In this document: piece by piece, positions 12,607 through 24,383 of the stretch
Numbering within the stretch: position 1 is the first letter of the stretch
Layout of the letters: the number at the start of each line of letters is the position of its first letter
DNA from: Atkinsonella hypoxylon
Lineage: Eukaryota; Ascomycota; Sordariomycetes; Hypocreales; Clavicipitaceae
Direction of reading: 5' to 3'
DNA: 55,265 nucleotides
Assembly: GCA_000729835.1 (NCBI GenBank)
Contig: JFHB01000201.1
Location: forward strand, 1-55,265
Position numbers and translations under genes: made by a program
The notes under the pieces: model-generated
Seen by the model: only the letters and a program-made list of their open reading frames with translations
The model's database searches: none
What the model was told of the DNA's origin: nothing

Positions 12607-13272
12607 CCAAATTTGAGTAGCCAACTTGCGGCCACCAGCAGGCAGCCCAGCTGCGCCGGCACAGCAAAAGATTCCTGGAACAATTAATACCAGACCTTAC
12701 TTAATTACCTAGGTACCTACCTAAACAGCATCAGCACACGCTTCTGTCGCATCCCTTCCCCCCGATCGATTCGAACTCGTGGTACCCGCCCATCGTCATT
12801 GTTTGCAACAGCCCACCCCGTCTGCCCACCCCTTAGCTTGCCTTGGCTCCTCTCCAGCCTGTACAGCTTGCACACCAAGTACGATCCTTTTATCCCGCTG
12901 TATTCTCATCGACCCCGTCTTCTGTACTCCTGCTTGCCACCCGATATCTCGTTTCTTTACTTCGATCATCTTTGTGCTGCCGTTGTCAATTCACCGTCGC
13001 CAATTCGCCGCCGCCGATCTCATCCTCGATTTTACTCGGTGATTTCCCCCACAGTACCGACTTGTCAAATCTCATCGTTGCCATTGGACATCGACGAACC
13101 CGCATCCAGGAACAGCAACAATCATTGTTCTCCACTCGAAATATCTACCACGACGCAACGGAAGCCCCAACGAGCTCTTGAAAAGAAAACGTCTTTCCGC
13201 GTCGCGCTTGCCTCTTTGCCGAGCTTCATTTTGACGAGAAAATCCACGCAGCAATTACTTGGACGTATCTAG

Positions 13273-13371
13273 ATGTTGATCTCTGGGCTCCATCGCATCA
13301 GACGTCATAGCTTATCGCCCTCTCACCGACAGCATCCCATTCGGAGGGATATTCAGAGTTCGCCTGTATGA
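13273..13371 (+). promoter_or_regulatory. uORF whose stop overlaps the SAM-HMG start codon (ATGA)
   Basis: An ATG at 13273 opens a 32-codon frame that ends at TGA 13369-13371. The next gene starts at ATG 13368-13370, so stop and start share the tetranucleotide ATGA. This arrangement can support termination-reinitiation. Whether the uORF is in the mature transcript depends on the unmapped transcription start. Confidence 0.55.
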
Positions 13372-15369
13372 CTCACGAACTGGAAGGAATCTTCGCAGAC
13401 TTGGGTCTGTCCCAATATCTCGATGCCTTTATTGACCAAGGCTTCGACGCATGGGATACCATTCTTGATATTCAGGAATCAGACCTGTGAGTGGAATCTT
13501 GTGCAGACGCCGTTCATACCGACAAGGACAACGTGATTGACACGATTGGGACAGAGATGCTTTGGGTGTCAAGCTGGGACACCGGAGGGTAAGCTCCATG
13601 CTCTACATTGTAATGTAGTCGCCAACCTGTTCCAATGTCTGACTCTTTGTGCTTGTGCCCCGCAGAAACTGCAACGACGGATTGCCAATGCAAGAGGCAT
13701 TGCGCCGAGCATATCCTTGGTATCATCGAGCAAATCGAGCTCCGATGATTCAAAACAAGATACCTTCAGACGGGAGGCATCTCGGAATGAGACAGGGCCA
13801 GAAACCAGCGGTGTTACCAAGAGGAAGTATCGACGTCATCCCAAGGCAAGTAATGATTAGAACGTGATACCATTGTAAATGCTGCAGCACGCTAACTGTG
13901 TGCAGCCTGATGAGAATTCTCCTGAACGACCACCTTCAGCATATGTTTTGTTCTCCAATAGTACGTGTCTTGGTTTCCTGCCTGAAACTCGCTCAACGGC
14001 CGGCACGCTGACTCGAATGCCATTTTAGAAATGAGAGAAGATCTCAAGAGTCAAAATCTGACCTTCACAGAAATCGCCAAATTGGTTGGCGAAAATTGGC
14101 AAAGTCTTGCACCTGCCGAAAAGGAGATATATGATAGGCAAGCCAATGCTGCCAAAGAGAGGTATCACCAACAACTCGCCGAGTATAAGAAGACGTCCGA
14201 GTACCGGAAATATGCGCAATATCTCCAAGACTTCAAGGAAAGACAAGCAAAGCAGTCCAAGGGTGAGCGTTGCCGCATGTCCCATCAACAACTCTTGCCT
14301 CCCCTTCCCAATTCTGGGACTTGGCCTCTTTTGGCACTGACGTTGAATTCATGATTAACCAAGGCCAAGATTTAGTAAAACGTACCAAGGTCGAGCCTGC
14401 TAGACTGCGCCATGGCAGCACGAGCAGCAGCGCCACACCAAACACCAACTCGAGCACAAGTGGCAGTAGTAGCGAACGACTTCGAGGCAGTGAGCCGCCG
14501 CCTACTCGTCGGGAAAGGGTGAATTCTGTGGCTTCAGTAGCAGGATCTCAGTACTCATCCGCTGCCCCTACGCCGATATCAGCACACCACTCGTTTGACG
14601 ATCCCGGTCCGTCACCACGAGCGATGCAACTCGATAGAGCGAGTCCGACGGAGCCGCAGCCTCGCCACTCGCGTCAGCCTTCCAATATTCGATGCAAAGG
14701 CCGTGCCGATTCCACGCATCAGCACTTGCCATCCCTGTGCGATATGCTGGACACCAGACAAACGTGCCTAAATCATCCAGAAGTAGCGGCATTGGAGGGA
14801 CACGCATATGTCAGCAGCCAACCAGCAAATGCTTCTACACGGGCTTCACTTGACGGCATGTCGTGCCTGCAATCGGGCCGGGCTCCGACTTTGCGACATG
14901 AATCCTCATCCACCAGCACAAATAGATCTGGTAACTCCGTTGGAAGTTTTGGGCGTCCACATGCGGAAGGCCTGCTCCCGATACACGCTTTGCTCTCAGA
15001 TCGATCGACAGCCAGACCGTCCGTTTCTGACAGGCAGTTAAACCCGATCTTGACTGGTAGCACCGGAGCAGCGAGCATGCAGCCGTTGGCCCTTGAGCTC
15101 ACGCAAGGTCCCAGCGGATATGGTACTTGAATCTTTTGAAACTCATCACGGCTGAACGGTCAACTAATTCGGTTTGTCAAGGCTTTCGATCGGACTCGTC
15201 GCCTTTTTCACATATGAAGGTTGAGCAATCCAGCGAAGGTGATGTAGTAATGACGACGGCTGAGCCGCTACCTCGATCTGTTGGGAACAGAAGTGCGAGT
15301 AACAGTTTGGACGGCATGGATGCCTTGCTCAGAGCGGGCGAGATTGTCGGACGAGGCGGCCGCCGCTAA
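13368..15369 (+). CDS. SAM domain plus HMG-box transcription factor
   Basis: Predicted nuclear DNA-binding regulator. Seven exons (13368-13486, 13555-13588, 13666-13845, 13906-13960, 14029-14262, 14364-15122, 15182-15369) join in frame to 522 aa. Residues about 4-60 form a SAM domain (ELEGIFADLGLSQYLDAF; ending ALGVKLGHRRKLQRR), a protein-protein interaction module. Residues about 119-190 form an HMG box (RPPSAYVLFSNKMRED; GENWQSLAPAEKEIYDRQA). The remaining tail is Ser/Pro/Thr-rich and looks disordered. Intron 3 must use a GC donor (13846 GCAAGT) to continue HPK-PDENSPERPPSAY. Introns 5 and 6 have AAG acceptors. HMG-box proteins with this layout occur in filamentous ascomycetes, several acting in sexual development; I cannot name the exact orthologue. 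The domain calls are firm; the 3' exon boundaries are the least certain part. Confidence 0.9.
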
Positions 15370-16606
15370 TTTCTCCTGATCTGGGGTTGGCCACATTTGG
15401 ACGTTTGAAGTCCGGGCCTCCAGTCACCGGATTCGCTTTCTCATGAAAACCTTTGGCGACATAACTTCCCAACGGCTTGATACCACTATCTTTTTTTCTT
15501 TCTTGTCGTTCCTTTCGCACGGACTTCTGACGGACCCTGTCCGTGTTTTATTTCGTTTTCCCTTTGCCTACGCTTTCCCCGTCCTTGACCTCATGTCCTC
15601 GATAAGAGCCTGGTCTGTGACCAAGCCGGGAACTCAAATGAGTGTGTGAATTTGCCATGAAAATGAATGACAAAAGATTTCTCGTTTTTTTTTTTTTTTT
15701 TTCCTCTTTTTCTTGGGAGTGAAGGAAACGTCTCATCAGGTGGAATCTGGTATTTTGGTAAATTGTGAAATGGCGTTGACAAGTGTTATGGCGGCACCTG
15801 TGGATTCGACTTTTTATCATTGTTTGCTTTTTGACAGACAATGCATTGGATGCGAACGGAACACGCCCTCAAATTGACGGTTGTCGGTGTAGATCTTGTA
15901 TGTGTCGAAGGAGGGAGTACCTTGGGGCATGAATAGAATTTAATAATGACGGGAGAAGGAAGTCAAGGGCCATGGCGAGGAGGCAGGAAGGAGCAACGCC
16001 GCTGTCCATGGGACGTAAGCCAGTACAAAGTGACGGCTGGTGAAGCCATTGAAGCACAGTTTCTGTATTCAGGGATCCAAGCACATGAATGAGCAGTATC
16101 GTTGATTTGGGTGACAGTTTTGTTCCGTCGACGCCATCGTGCTCTGGCCAAGTCGGTCGATGTTGACTCGAACACAGTTGAATAAAGGTCAGGTACCCGA
16201 GCAGCACCAAGGCGAGGAAAAAAAAAAAACCCAAAGCCAAAGCATAGAAACAAAGCATAGAAAATCCAGCTCGAGTTCGAAGCCAACGACAGCGGCCAAA
16301 GGGTCCTCGTGCGAGGGGCAAGCGTGCCGACCAATCCTGGTGGGGGGCACAGCCGGAGGAAATGCTCCGGAAAGGCACGGCACTACGACGTAGTTAATGC
16401 CATGGATGCTGTTAGGCTGCCGGGATCTATAGTCCAAGCCGAGGCACTTTAGATCTACCGGTAATGAAGGTCAAGAAGCGACTATGTATGTATCTAGAAG
16501 GAAACTAGGTGCTGCCCGTATCCCCAAGAATGCACCGCTTTCAAAATCAACATGTGCTCGTTTGGTACTTTGTGTAAATAGAAGAAAAGATACAGTGTCG
16601 TCTAGT
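15370..16606. other. Intergenic, between convergent genes
   Basis: 3' flanks of the SAM-HMG gene and brn1. It contains a T-run near 15686-15702 and an A-run near 16220-16229. A 169-codon minus-strand frame (15869-16378) has no recognisable domain, and I do not call it a gene. Confidence 0.5.
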
Positions 16607-19485
16607 CTAGTCCCCGCCCTCGGTAGTCTCGGCGGTCCAATCCTTGCGGATTCTAAGCTCATTTAGGGTTTCTGATTTATCAATTACGAGACCCTTCTCG
16701 TTGGCTAGATGCAATAGGCAGATGAAGCAGTACGACGTGGATATGTCTTTCATGGCTGTTTTGGGGTATACCGATTGCAGGCCGTTCATGACCTCGGTGA
16801 AATTGAGCGTTGGGTCACCTTCTAATGCTGGGGGCTTTTCGTCCTGCTCGGGGGAATGCGTTGCTGAAGCACGCTCTTTGGGCGGACCCTATTATACGGA
16901 CATTGTCAGTGCTCAAGTCCCTTAAAAAAAAAAAAAAAAAAATTATATATATATATATATATATACGCGCCTGTCATTCCACAACGACAAGTCGCAGGTT
17001 CGAGCCTTACCTCAAGCTGATCAAATGCCATGCCTTTCCAGATTTCTTGCTTCAATCGTCGGACATCCACCTTGGTGGCTTTACGCGCGTAGTTGACATA
17101 TTCTGGCCTTATTCTTCTTGTCGAGGTCACCAGTGTATGGCCAAAGGCAGCGTTTGTGAATGTCTCCCCGCCCAGTGTGGCAGTAATACCACCGGCTTCC
17201 GTCATGCCGGGGTCTCCATCAGGAGAGAGGTGCTCACGAGCATCTGCAAACTCCAAATCATCATCGTCCGCATCGTCGCCTCCTGGGAAAGGCAGGCCAT
17301 CATCCTGGAAGAAGTTGGCATCATAGTCGCCTTCTGGTAACGCGGTGTCTTCGGGTCCCTTTTGTTTCGCCCAGAACGCCTCGTCCATCTCGACCTGCTC
17401 ATTGACCTCGGGTAGGTCGTGGCTGTAGCCAATTCGCGGACCGAATTCGCTCGTAGTGACTCTGCGTCTGGATAACCGAGCCTTGGGCTTTAGAAAAAGA
17501 CTCAGCAATGATTTTGAGTTGAAATGCTTGTCGTCGGGAAGCAGATTCCGCGACTTGGACTTCCAATCTTTCTTTGGCATGCTGATGGCAGAGTTGCTGG
17601 ATGCTTTTGTGTGGATAATGTCGGACATGGTCGAATCGAGCGGCGAGGCAAAGTCTATCTCAAAAGGCTCTTTCTCTTTGCGCTTCTTCGTCTCACTGGC
17701 TGGCTTGTTGGACTCCTTGATCTTGCGAATTCGCCAGTGTTCTGCACTGGCCCAATTCTTCTGCAAAGCTTGATCAAAAAAGCCGAGAATGTCTTCGTGC
17801 ATCTTATCCGCGTTTTGAGGTTTGACCATGGACACGACGTATTCACCATTGTCGTCAAATTCTTCACCTTCGGCCTCCTCATCCATGCCTGCGTCGTATA
17901 TCCGCATTTGAGGGGCAAGAGCGGCATCACGCGCCCAAGCCTCCCCCCCTTCGCCGAATGCGACATCTCCTCCAATATCGAAGCTACCAAGACCGAGGTC
18001 ATCGTCGTCAAATCCAATCGGTGCGTCGTCGTCAATGAGCATGCCAGAATGGTCTCCGGCGGCATGATTCTTGTCTTGATCTCTCCAGTCATCAGGCGCC
18101 TTCAGAAAAGGAATATCCATGGACCCTGACGGATCTCCCAGGTCAAAGGTTTTGAGCGATGGGCATACATCGAGACCATCGAGACGGCTCAGGCTCGGTA
18201 AAAACCTCGATCCAAGTGAAACAAGATCGATTTCCACTGCTGCCTCCTCCTCATTATCGGGGACCTCATCCGAGGGCTTGTCCTCTAACTGTGCGGTGAT
18301 ATCAGCCTCGTCGGCGTCTAGGTCCTCATCTCTAACCCCATCCTCGTCCCTCTTCTCCCCCGGGGCTACATCACCTGCATCGTCACTACTGTCAAAGACG
18401 ATCCGCCCTTGTGAGTCAATCATCAAGTGGTTGAGAAGCAAGCCCTTGGCGCCACCCTCATCAAAATCTGCCGACGCCTTTTTGAAAAGGGGGTCCACAG
18501 CGAATTCGAGCTCAAATTTTTTTAATTGTAAAGCGCTAAAAGAGGGGGCGAGCGTCGCTTCTGACGATCTTTGTGTCTGTTTGCGACCGGATTAGTCTAC
18601 ATTCCTGCGCCATATTGCTGGTCATCTAGAACTAGGCAGGCACCCGGGCAGAGAGTATTTACCTTCTTCTTGGGTTTCTTCTTTGGATTCCCGTCCTCAT
18701 CAAGCTCGTCTTCACTCTCGCCGCCATCAGCATCCTCCCGATCTTTCTTCTTGCTGCTACTATCAGCTAAACCACTTAGTAGCTTCCCGGTCTCTGTCGC
18801 AACACTGTCTACTCTGTTGGTGTAGATCTTGACGCAGCCATCGAGCGTGCAACTGGCCTTTTGGAAATTGACACCATCACCCTCCTTGAGTAGTGACATA
18901 TCGTGGAAATAATCGATGAGCGCGAAGTTCCACGAGTTGGTGGCATTGATCTTGTTGTCGGTCGCCATCTTCATCCACTCCTCAAAGTTGGCTAAAATCG
19001 GCACTCTCTTGACCGGCGTAACGGAGACGCCTCCAACCATGATCTCGTCGGTGATCTCACTCACCCGGCCCCTCCTAGGGGTGCCCAGGGCTGAGCCTGG
19101 TGATGCATTCTCGATGTCATCCAACCTCAAGCTGCTCTTGCGGGGAGTCGCCGCCGCCTTGATCTCGTTGATCTGTTTTTCGTGTAGGGCTTTTCGTGAA
19201 TGCATTCGCTGGCCTTTCTCATGTGCATCGTCGTTCAAAGGAATTCTAAGGACAATATTTTTGTGAGCAAAGAAGTCTTGTCAATTTGTCGTATCGCCAA
19301 GGGCACATAGAGAACGGTACGATAAAGCACCAGGGTACCCGGGACGAGGGAGGGGTTACTTCAGAAGACAGAATACGCGACGCGACGGTGACGTACTTTA
19401 TCGGAGATTTGAATGGTGACGCTGAATGGGAAACAGACGTCGACTTGACGCTTCCAGCGCGTGGTACTTGGGCAACCCGAGGCAT
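16607..19485 (-). CDS. brn1: Condensin complex subunit 2, kleisin (Brn1/CAP-H/Barren)
   Basis: Kleisin that bridges the SMC2-SMC4 heads in condensin and recruits the HEAT subunits; needed for mitotic chromosome compaction. Exons 19485-19397, 19245-18663, 18576-17011 and 16888-16607 join in frame to 839 aa, a normal length. The N-terminus (MPRVAQVPRAGSVKSTS) and its junction into KIPLNDDAHEKGQRMHSRKALHEKQI match the family. The N-terminal kleisin helix region includes NATNSWNFALIDYFHDMS (SMC2-binding side). A long acidic middle follows (FDSSDDAGD, IGFDDDDLGLG). The C-terminal winged-helix region includes KTAMKDISTSYCFICLLHLANE (SMC4-binding side). Short Arg/Ser/Thr-Pro stretches near the N-terminus (VSVTPVKRVP, GTPRRGR) are plausible Cdk sites, which is inference. 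The last intron holds a poly(A) run and an (AT)n microsatellite. Confidence 0.96.
16924..16965 (+). repeat. A19 plus (AT)n microsatellite inside the last brn1 intron
   Basis: A 19-base A run followed by about eleven AT units, lying within the 122-nt intron 17010-16889. On the transcribed strand it reads (AT)n then poly(U), about 45 nt inside the donor. Confidence 0.9.
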
Positions 19486-20533
19486 TTCCTGGCGTTGTTA
19501 TGTGGTAAAATGCAAAAAGATGCTTGATGGTAGCCGTGTCGCGTCCTGGTTCGTGCAGCTTCCCGAAGTAAACAAAATGCCTAATCGGCTGGGTGTACAC
19601 AATAGGATTAGTGTGCGTGGGTATGGGCACGTGCGGGCTGCCATTGCCAGTGATACCCATATTATGGCCTGTGGATCCAGGCAGCAACCGGTGGGCCGCA
19701 GCCACGCTTATTAATACTCATGATGTCATTTGATTCGATGATGTAGGAGGATAGGCTGGATCGCCAGGTTGCGAACAGGGCAAACGGTGGATACGGAATA
19801 CAAATACATCAAATAAAAACAGGGCATCGAATTGCAAACTTTGCAGGGGTCGTTGCGGGTGTAACATGCCTTGGAATACTCGTTAGGGTACGGAATAGAC
19901 ACGGTGTCAATTCGCGCTATACTCTCTGCATCCTCCATCGGATGCCATGCGTCTTATGCGATAGGGACTTCGGCAACGAACAGCAGGTGTGACATCGTCT
20001 ATATCAACGTGGCGGGCGTCTACTGTAGGACAACAGTACACTAAATGCAGTTGCCGCGAAAGCTATCATGACAGCTTGAGACCTTTATCATCGATGACTG
20101 TAGTCTCTCTCGGCTCAATGCCGCCAAGGCGTTGTGGATGTCACAAGTACATGATAACTGGTACCTAGGTACCTAGGTACCTAGGTAGGTAGGTAGGTAG
20201 GTAGGTAGGTAGGTAGGTGAGGTGGCCAAGCTAAGGAACGTAAGGCATGGCATGGCATATCTACCCCAGCAGGAAGCAGGTGCCAGCACCTGGAGAATGG
20301 GACGCACCTACCCAATCAGGCCAGCACTTCTCTGATCTCTGAGGGGCTTCCAAGTATGCCAAGTATTTCCTACCAGACATCTCCCTCCTCCAACCAGACC
20401 ATAGTTACTCTGTACACGACATACCTCGATTCCTCTGCCCCTCCTCCAGTACCGTTTCCAACGGCCAAGATGACCCTGGAGCCGGCTTCGAACAGCACCA
20501 AGCAATCGTTCACGCTATGAGGACGCCATCAGA
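19486..20533. other. Divergent intergenic region between brn1 and the CCX exchanger
   Basis: Shared upstream region of two divergently transcribed genes. No supported coding frame. It holds the CCTAGGTA/AGGT microsatellite at 20161-20219 and two chained uORFs immediately before the exchanger start, both listed separately. Confidence 0.55.
20161..20219 (+). repeat. (GTACCTAG)n then (GTAG)n microsatellite
   Basis: Three overlapping palindromic CCTAGG-containing octamers pass into about nine GTAG tetramers. The octamer is its own reverse complement in part and can form a hairpin. Similar CCTAGGTA motifs recur singly near 12708 and 33728. Confidence 0.9.
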
Positions 20534-20603
20534 ATGTCTGCATCCAAAATCTGTGGCAGCCGACTGCACTCCCGACCTTTCATCGCAACGGTCTTTATCA
20601 TAA
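20470..20603 (+). promoter_or_regulatory. Two chained uORFs in front of the CCX exchanger
   Basis: uORF1 (20470-20520, 16 codons plus stop) ends in TGA. That stop overlaps the ATG of uORF2 (20517-20603, 28 codons plus stop) as ATGA, and uORF2 runs out of frame across the exchanger start at 20534. If the transcript begins upstream of 20470, scanning ribosomes would meet both before the main ATG. Confidence 0.45.
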
Positions 20604-23600
20604 GCCTGTTGGCGACGTGCTCGTTCCTACTGAAAGCACAGCGCCCTGGCGAGATATCAGACCAGGGACATGTTGCACCAGGGGCCCATCTTCTTCGACG
20701 CGCCAAACCGCCTGCTTGCAACAAGGTCCATTCGGCTGACGATCAGTGTGCCTTTGTAAAGGCATTTTGCGAAGATGAGGATGCTGGGTTATTGCCATAT
20801 CTAGAGTGGTATTACTGTGCTTCGAGTCAAATTCGTCCCGTCGCTTTCATCTTGCTAGTTGCCTGGCTTGGACTCTTGTTCACTACCATCGGTATCGCGG
20901 CAAGCGATTTTTTTAGTGTCAACCTGAGCACGATTGCCACCATTCTCGGCCTAAGTGAAAGTCTTGCTGGCGTCACCTTCTTGGCCTTTGGGAACGGTTC
21001 TCCCGATGTATTCAGCACTTTTGCCGCAATGAGCTCCAACAGCCCTAGCATGGCTGTCGGTGAACTTATAGGGGCTGCTTGCTTCATCACTGGCGTCGTA
21101 GCAGGCTCCATGGCCCTAGTGCGCGAGTTCAGAGTCGATAAGAGGACGTACGCACGAGACATTTGCTTCTTTATCGTGGCAGTTGCCTTCGCCATGGCCT
21201 TCTTGGCCGATGGTCAGTTACGATTTTGGGAATGTTGGGTCATGGTTGGCTATTATATTGTGTACGTACTGACTGTTGTTGGGTGGCACTGGTACTCAAT
21301 GAGAAGAAAGCGACGGTTGCGTCGGGAAGGCGAGGCACGAAGCCATTATTATGCCATGATCAGCCATTCTGGCGACGAACTCACGGGGGAACCTTACCGT
21401 GATGAGCCAGAAAACTTATATGACGACCTGAGACACAATTCTCGCAGTACGTCGACTCACGGTATCTCCTCCCTGGAGATAGTGCCTAGAATCGAGGTCG
21501 AGGGTCGCGGCCAGGATTATGGCTCAGGCCAAGATAGCGACCACGATGGGTCGGGGGAATATGACATGGATGACGAGCATCATGATCGCATGATCGCTGC
21601 TGAAGTGTCCAGAAGCATGCGTGTCTTACGTCCTGCAAGAACGAAGTCTCATGCCTTGAACCCCATTCGACCAAGTTTGGTGGGCGCATTGGAATTTCGA
21701 TCAGCTCTGGCTCAACTGCAAAAGGAAAGCAATCTGCAACTATGCCACTTTCCCGGACGAAGCTACTCTGATTACTATGCTCATCACAGACCACGAAGAG
21801 GCACGACTAGTGAAGTTCCAGACGAGGGACATTGGGAGAGCCTGTCAACGCCGGGAATGCAAACACGGAACCGAGCTTTTTCTTACGGGGGAACACTTCC
21901 AGCGTCAGCTCCTCCGAATTCGAATCCATCAGCTGAGGAGGTTTTTGGAGAAGCAGAGTCTATTGTCACATCCAGAGACGACCACAGCAAGCTAACAGTG
22001 CCGGGACGGAGCTCTTCTGCGAAGAGCACAACACCATTCATGGTGGGAGGCAATTTGGCCCCGCCTCCGGTTGGTCCATCTGGCATTATCGATGATGATA
22101 AATCAGCTGATGGCGGCAAGTCCAATAGAAAGCCGTCCGGCTCGCTCAAACTATTCATACCCAGTCGGCGCAGCAGCAACAGCGATGCGTCCTCATCAAG
22201 CTCGCCGTTCCCGCGCTACACCGACTCGCCAATGGTTATCACACCAAACGTCATTTCGGAACGGACTGAGTTTATGCTACCGCAAGCTGGATTATCACGC
22301 CGCGAAAACAGCTTCCCGGAAATGCAAGGCTCTGACGTAGGAGCCCGAAGACCAATGCGATGGTGGCCTTATTCTCTCCTCCCAATGCCGCACATTGTTC
22401 TGGCGACGTTGTTCCCCACATTACAGGGCTGGAGGGAGAAGCGTATCTGGGACAAGTTTTTGAGTGCTATAACAGTACCAAGCATATTCTTGCTAGTCAT
22501 TACGCTTCCTGTGGTCGAAACCGAGACGACTGAGGAAAGTTCGCTGGATGACTCCAGTACGCTTCGCGGAACTAGTTATCTAGAGCCGATGCATAATGCG
22601 CCACCGGTACCCCTTGAGCCACAAGAAATTGAAGCAGAAGCCGAAGGGGAGCGTCATCAGAGATCTTCTCGCAGCAGCAGTGCCAACTCAGCAGAATCTC
22701 ATTCACCTCATATTATTGTTCACCTCGAGAATGAAGATACGGCGGTTTCATCACAAAGTGGCACCAATTTAAACGGACAAGCAGTCGCCAAGCCGCTGCC
22801 GGATGTGTCATCCCTTGGCAATGGGAAGGACGAAGTGTCGACGTGGAACCGATGGCTTGTGTGTGTTCAACTGTTCGCAGGACCTCTGTTCGCCATGGCG
22901 ATTTTTTGGGCCAACATGGTGGAGGACCTCTCCAATCCAGGCAGGACGTTGGTTATGATGGTTTTGTATACGCTGTTAGCCTCCCTCCTGCTCCTGGCTT
23001 GTCTTTTTCTTTTCACCACCGATCGCAAACGACCAAAGCATCATTTCCTTCTTTGCTTCTTGGGCTTTGTTATTAGCATTGCGTGGATCTCTACCATTGC
23101 AAATGAGGTGGTTGGCGTGTTAAAAACGTTTGGTGTCGTGTTGAATATATCGGAGGCATTGCTGGGATTAACCATTTTCGCAGCTGGCAACAGTGTGGGT
23201 GACTTGGTTGCAGACATTACTGTCGCCCGCCTGGGTTATCCGGTCATGGCTCTGTAAGTGCAAGCTACCCGAGAAGGAATGCTGATTGTGAAAAGAAAAA
23301 GAAAAGGAAGAAGACTGTGAATTGCTAACGATTCATCACCTATAAGGTCTGCATGCTTCGGCGGACCCATGCTGAATATTCTTCTTGGGATCGGCATTGG
23401 AGGCGTCTTGATGATGATACAACATGCTAATAAGAAACACGCCAAACATCCTGAGCGACCGATCCAGTATGGGCCCTACAGCGTTCAAGTTGGTCCTACG
23501 CTACTAATATCTGCCGTTACACTTCTCGTCATCCTAATACTGCTCCTCATTATTGTGCCCTTGAATAGATGGATCCTGAGCCGGAAGATTGGATGGGGCT

Positions 23601-23674
23601 TGATTACGCTCTGGACATTAAGCACAATTGCGAATATTGCAGTAGAAGTTACTGGAGTGTGGCAAGAATCATGA
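20534..23674 (+). CDS. Cation/calcium exchanger, CCX/NCKX type of the CaCA superfamily
   Basis: Membrane antiporter expected to move Ca2+ (or another cation) against Na+, K+ or H+ across an internal or plasma membrane. Exons 20534-23253 and 23347-23674 give 1015 aa; the junction VMAL-SACFGGPMLNILLG restores the last membrane domain. A signal-anchor-like segment lies at about residues 15-34 (FIATVFIISLLATCSFLL). The first alpha repeat, with GNGSPD at 153-158, sits in about five N-terminal helices. A very long hydrophilic Ser-rich loop (about 255-620, with DSDHDGSGEYDMDDEHHD) separates it from the second half. The second repeat has GNSVGDLVAD at 885-894. The GNGSPD plus GNSVGD pair is the signature of the CCX branch (NCLX, plant CCX, yeast YDL206W-like). 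The transported ion and membrane are not readable from sequence. Confidence 0.93.
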
Positions 23675-24383
23675 TGGGGGACATTTGTCTTTGTAACAGA
23701 CAAGTTGTTTGTTTCATCCCACGTTTAGTTGGGCAGCGAATGAGGCATACAGGTTATGGGCGGACCAATGTAGAGCATTATCTGGTATCGTTCGGATGGA
23801 GTAGCTTGGGTATGTCAGCATATTTTCGTAGATGAGTTGGTTGTAACATAGAAGCCATGGTAGATGGAGCATCATATAATGATTTGATAATTGACTTACT
23901 TAGTGCGCTCGTTTATACAAGGCAGCATCTACAGGAGGCGGCTAAAACACTGCGAAGGAACATGGGAAAGAGGAAGACGAGGTGTGGACATGGTGACAGG
24001 GTGGAGGAGAGACAAAGAAAAGAGCAACCTGTCAAGACCAAGTGAGAGGGAAAACACATCAAATAAGAAAAAAAGCAATGTCTGTCTAACGAGCAAGTGC
24101 AATTCACAAGCATCAGCAGCACGTTACGCTTCAATCTCATTGTCGACTTGAACAAGACCAAGACCGGAATTATCTTCCGCTGCGGAAAGGAGCCGCCCCC
24201 CCCCCCCCTTCCCCTTCCCCTTCCCCTTCCCCCTCTTCAACCAGCCAGCCATGGACCCCGGATGGAGGGGACCCTGCGATAAAACAAAATACCACTGGGA
24301 TTCAATTAACTACTACCCCATATTCCGTACTTCTTTTTCAATTCCGCTTCGACACCCCAACACTCACACACACGACAACCAGA
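23675..24383. other. Intergenic, exchanger 3' flank and sec53 promoter
   Basis: No supported gene. Ends with a C-rich tract (24193-24235) and a short leader before the sec53 ATG. Confidence 0.5.
24193..24235 (+). repeat. Poly(C) plus (CTTCCC)n pyrimidine tract
   Basis: A run of C followed by four TTCCCC units, about 150 bp upstream of the sec53 start. This fits the CT-box type of promoter element seen in strongly expressed fungal genes; its function here is inference. Confidence 0.75.

Larger units (their letters stand above)
6034..13272. other. Long gene-free region upstream of the SAM-HMG gene
   Basis: About 7.2 kb without a supportable gene. Reading frames here are short, overlap on both strands and resemble no family. 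The stretch is full of A or T homopolymers (for example near 6311-6329, 6901-6922, 10778-10796, 10941-10963 and 11413-11427), microsatellites and one inverted repeat, listed separately. The last 600 bases (about 12700-13270) are pyrimidine-rich, as in leaders of fungal regulatory genes, and probably belong to the promoter and 5' UTR of the regulator at 13368. Confidence 0.6.

Noticed and set aside
12768..12790. GATTCGAACTCG, possible minus-strand tRNA T-arm
   Set aside because: The stem does not pair and there is no matching acceptor, D or anticodon arm nearby.
15869..16378. 169-codon minus-strand frame with one hydrophobic stretch
   Set aside because: The hydrophobic run is translated from a T-rich homopolymer; no family signal.
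16992..17013. TTCGA-type motif suggesting a tRNA T-arm
   Set aside because: Flanking bases cannot form the T-stem, and the site is a brn1 exon/intron junction.
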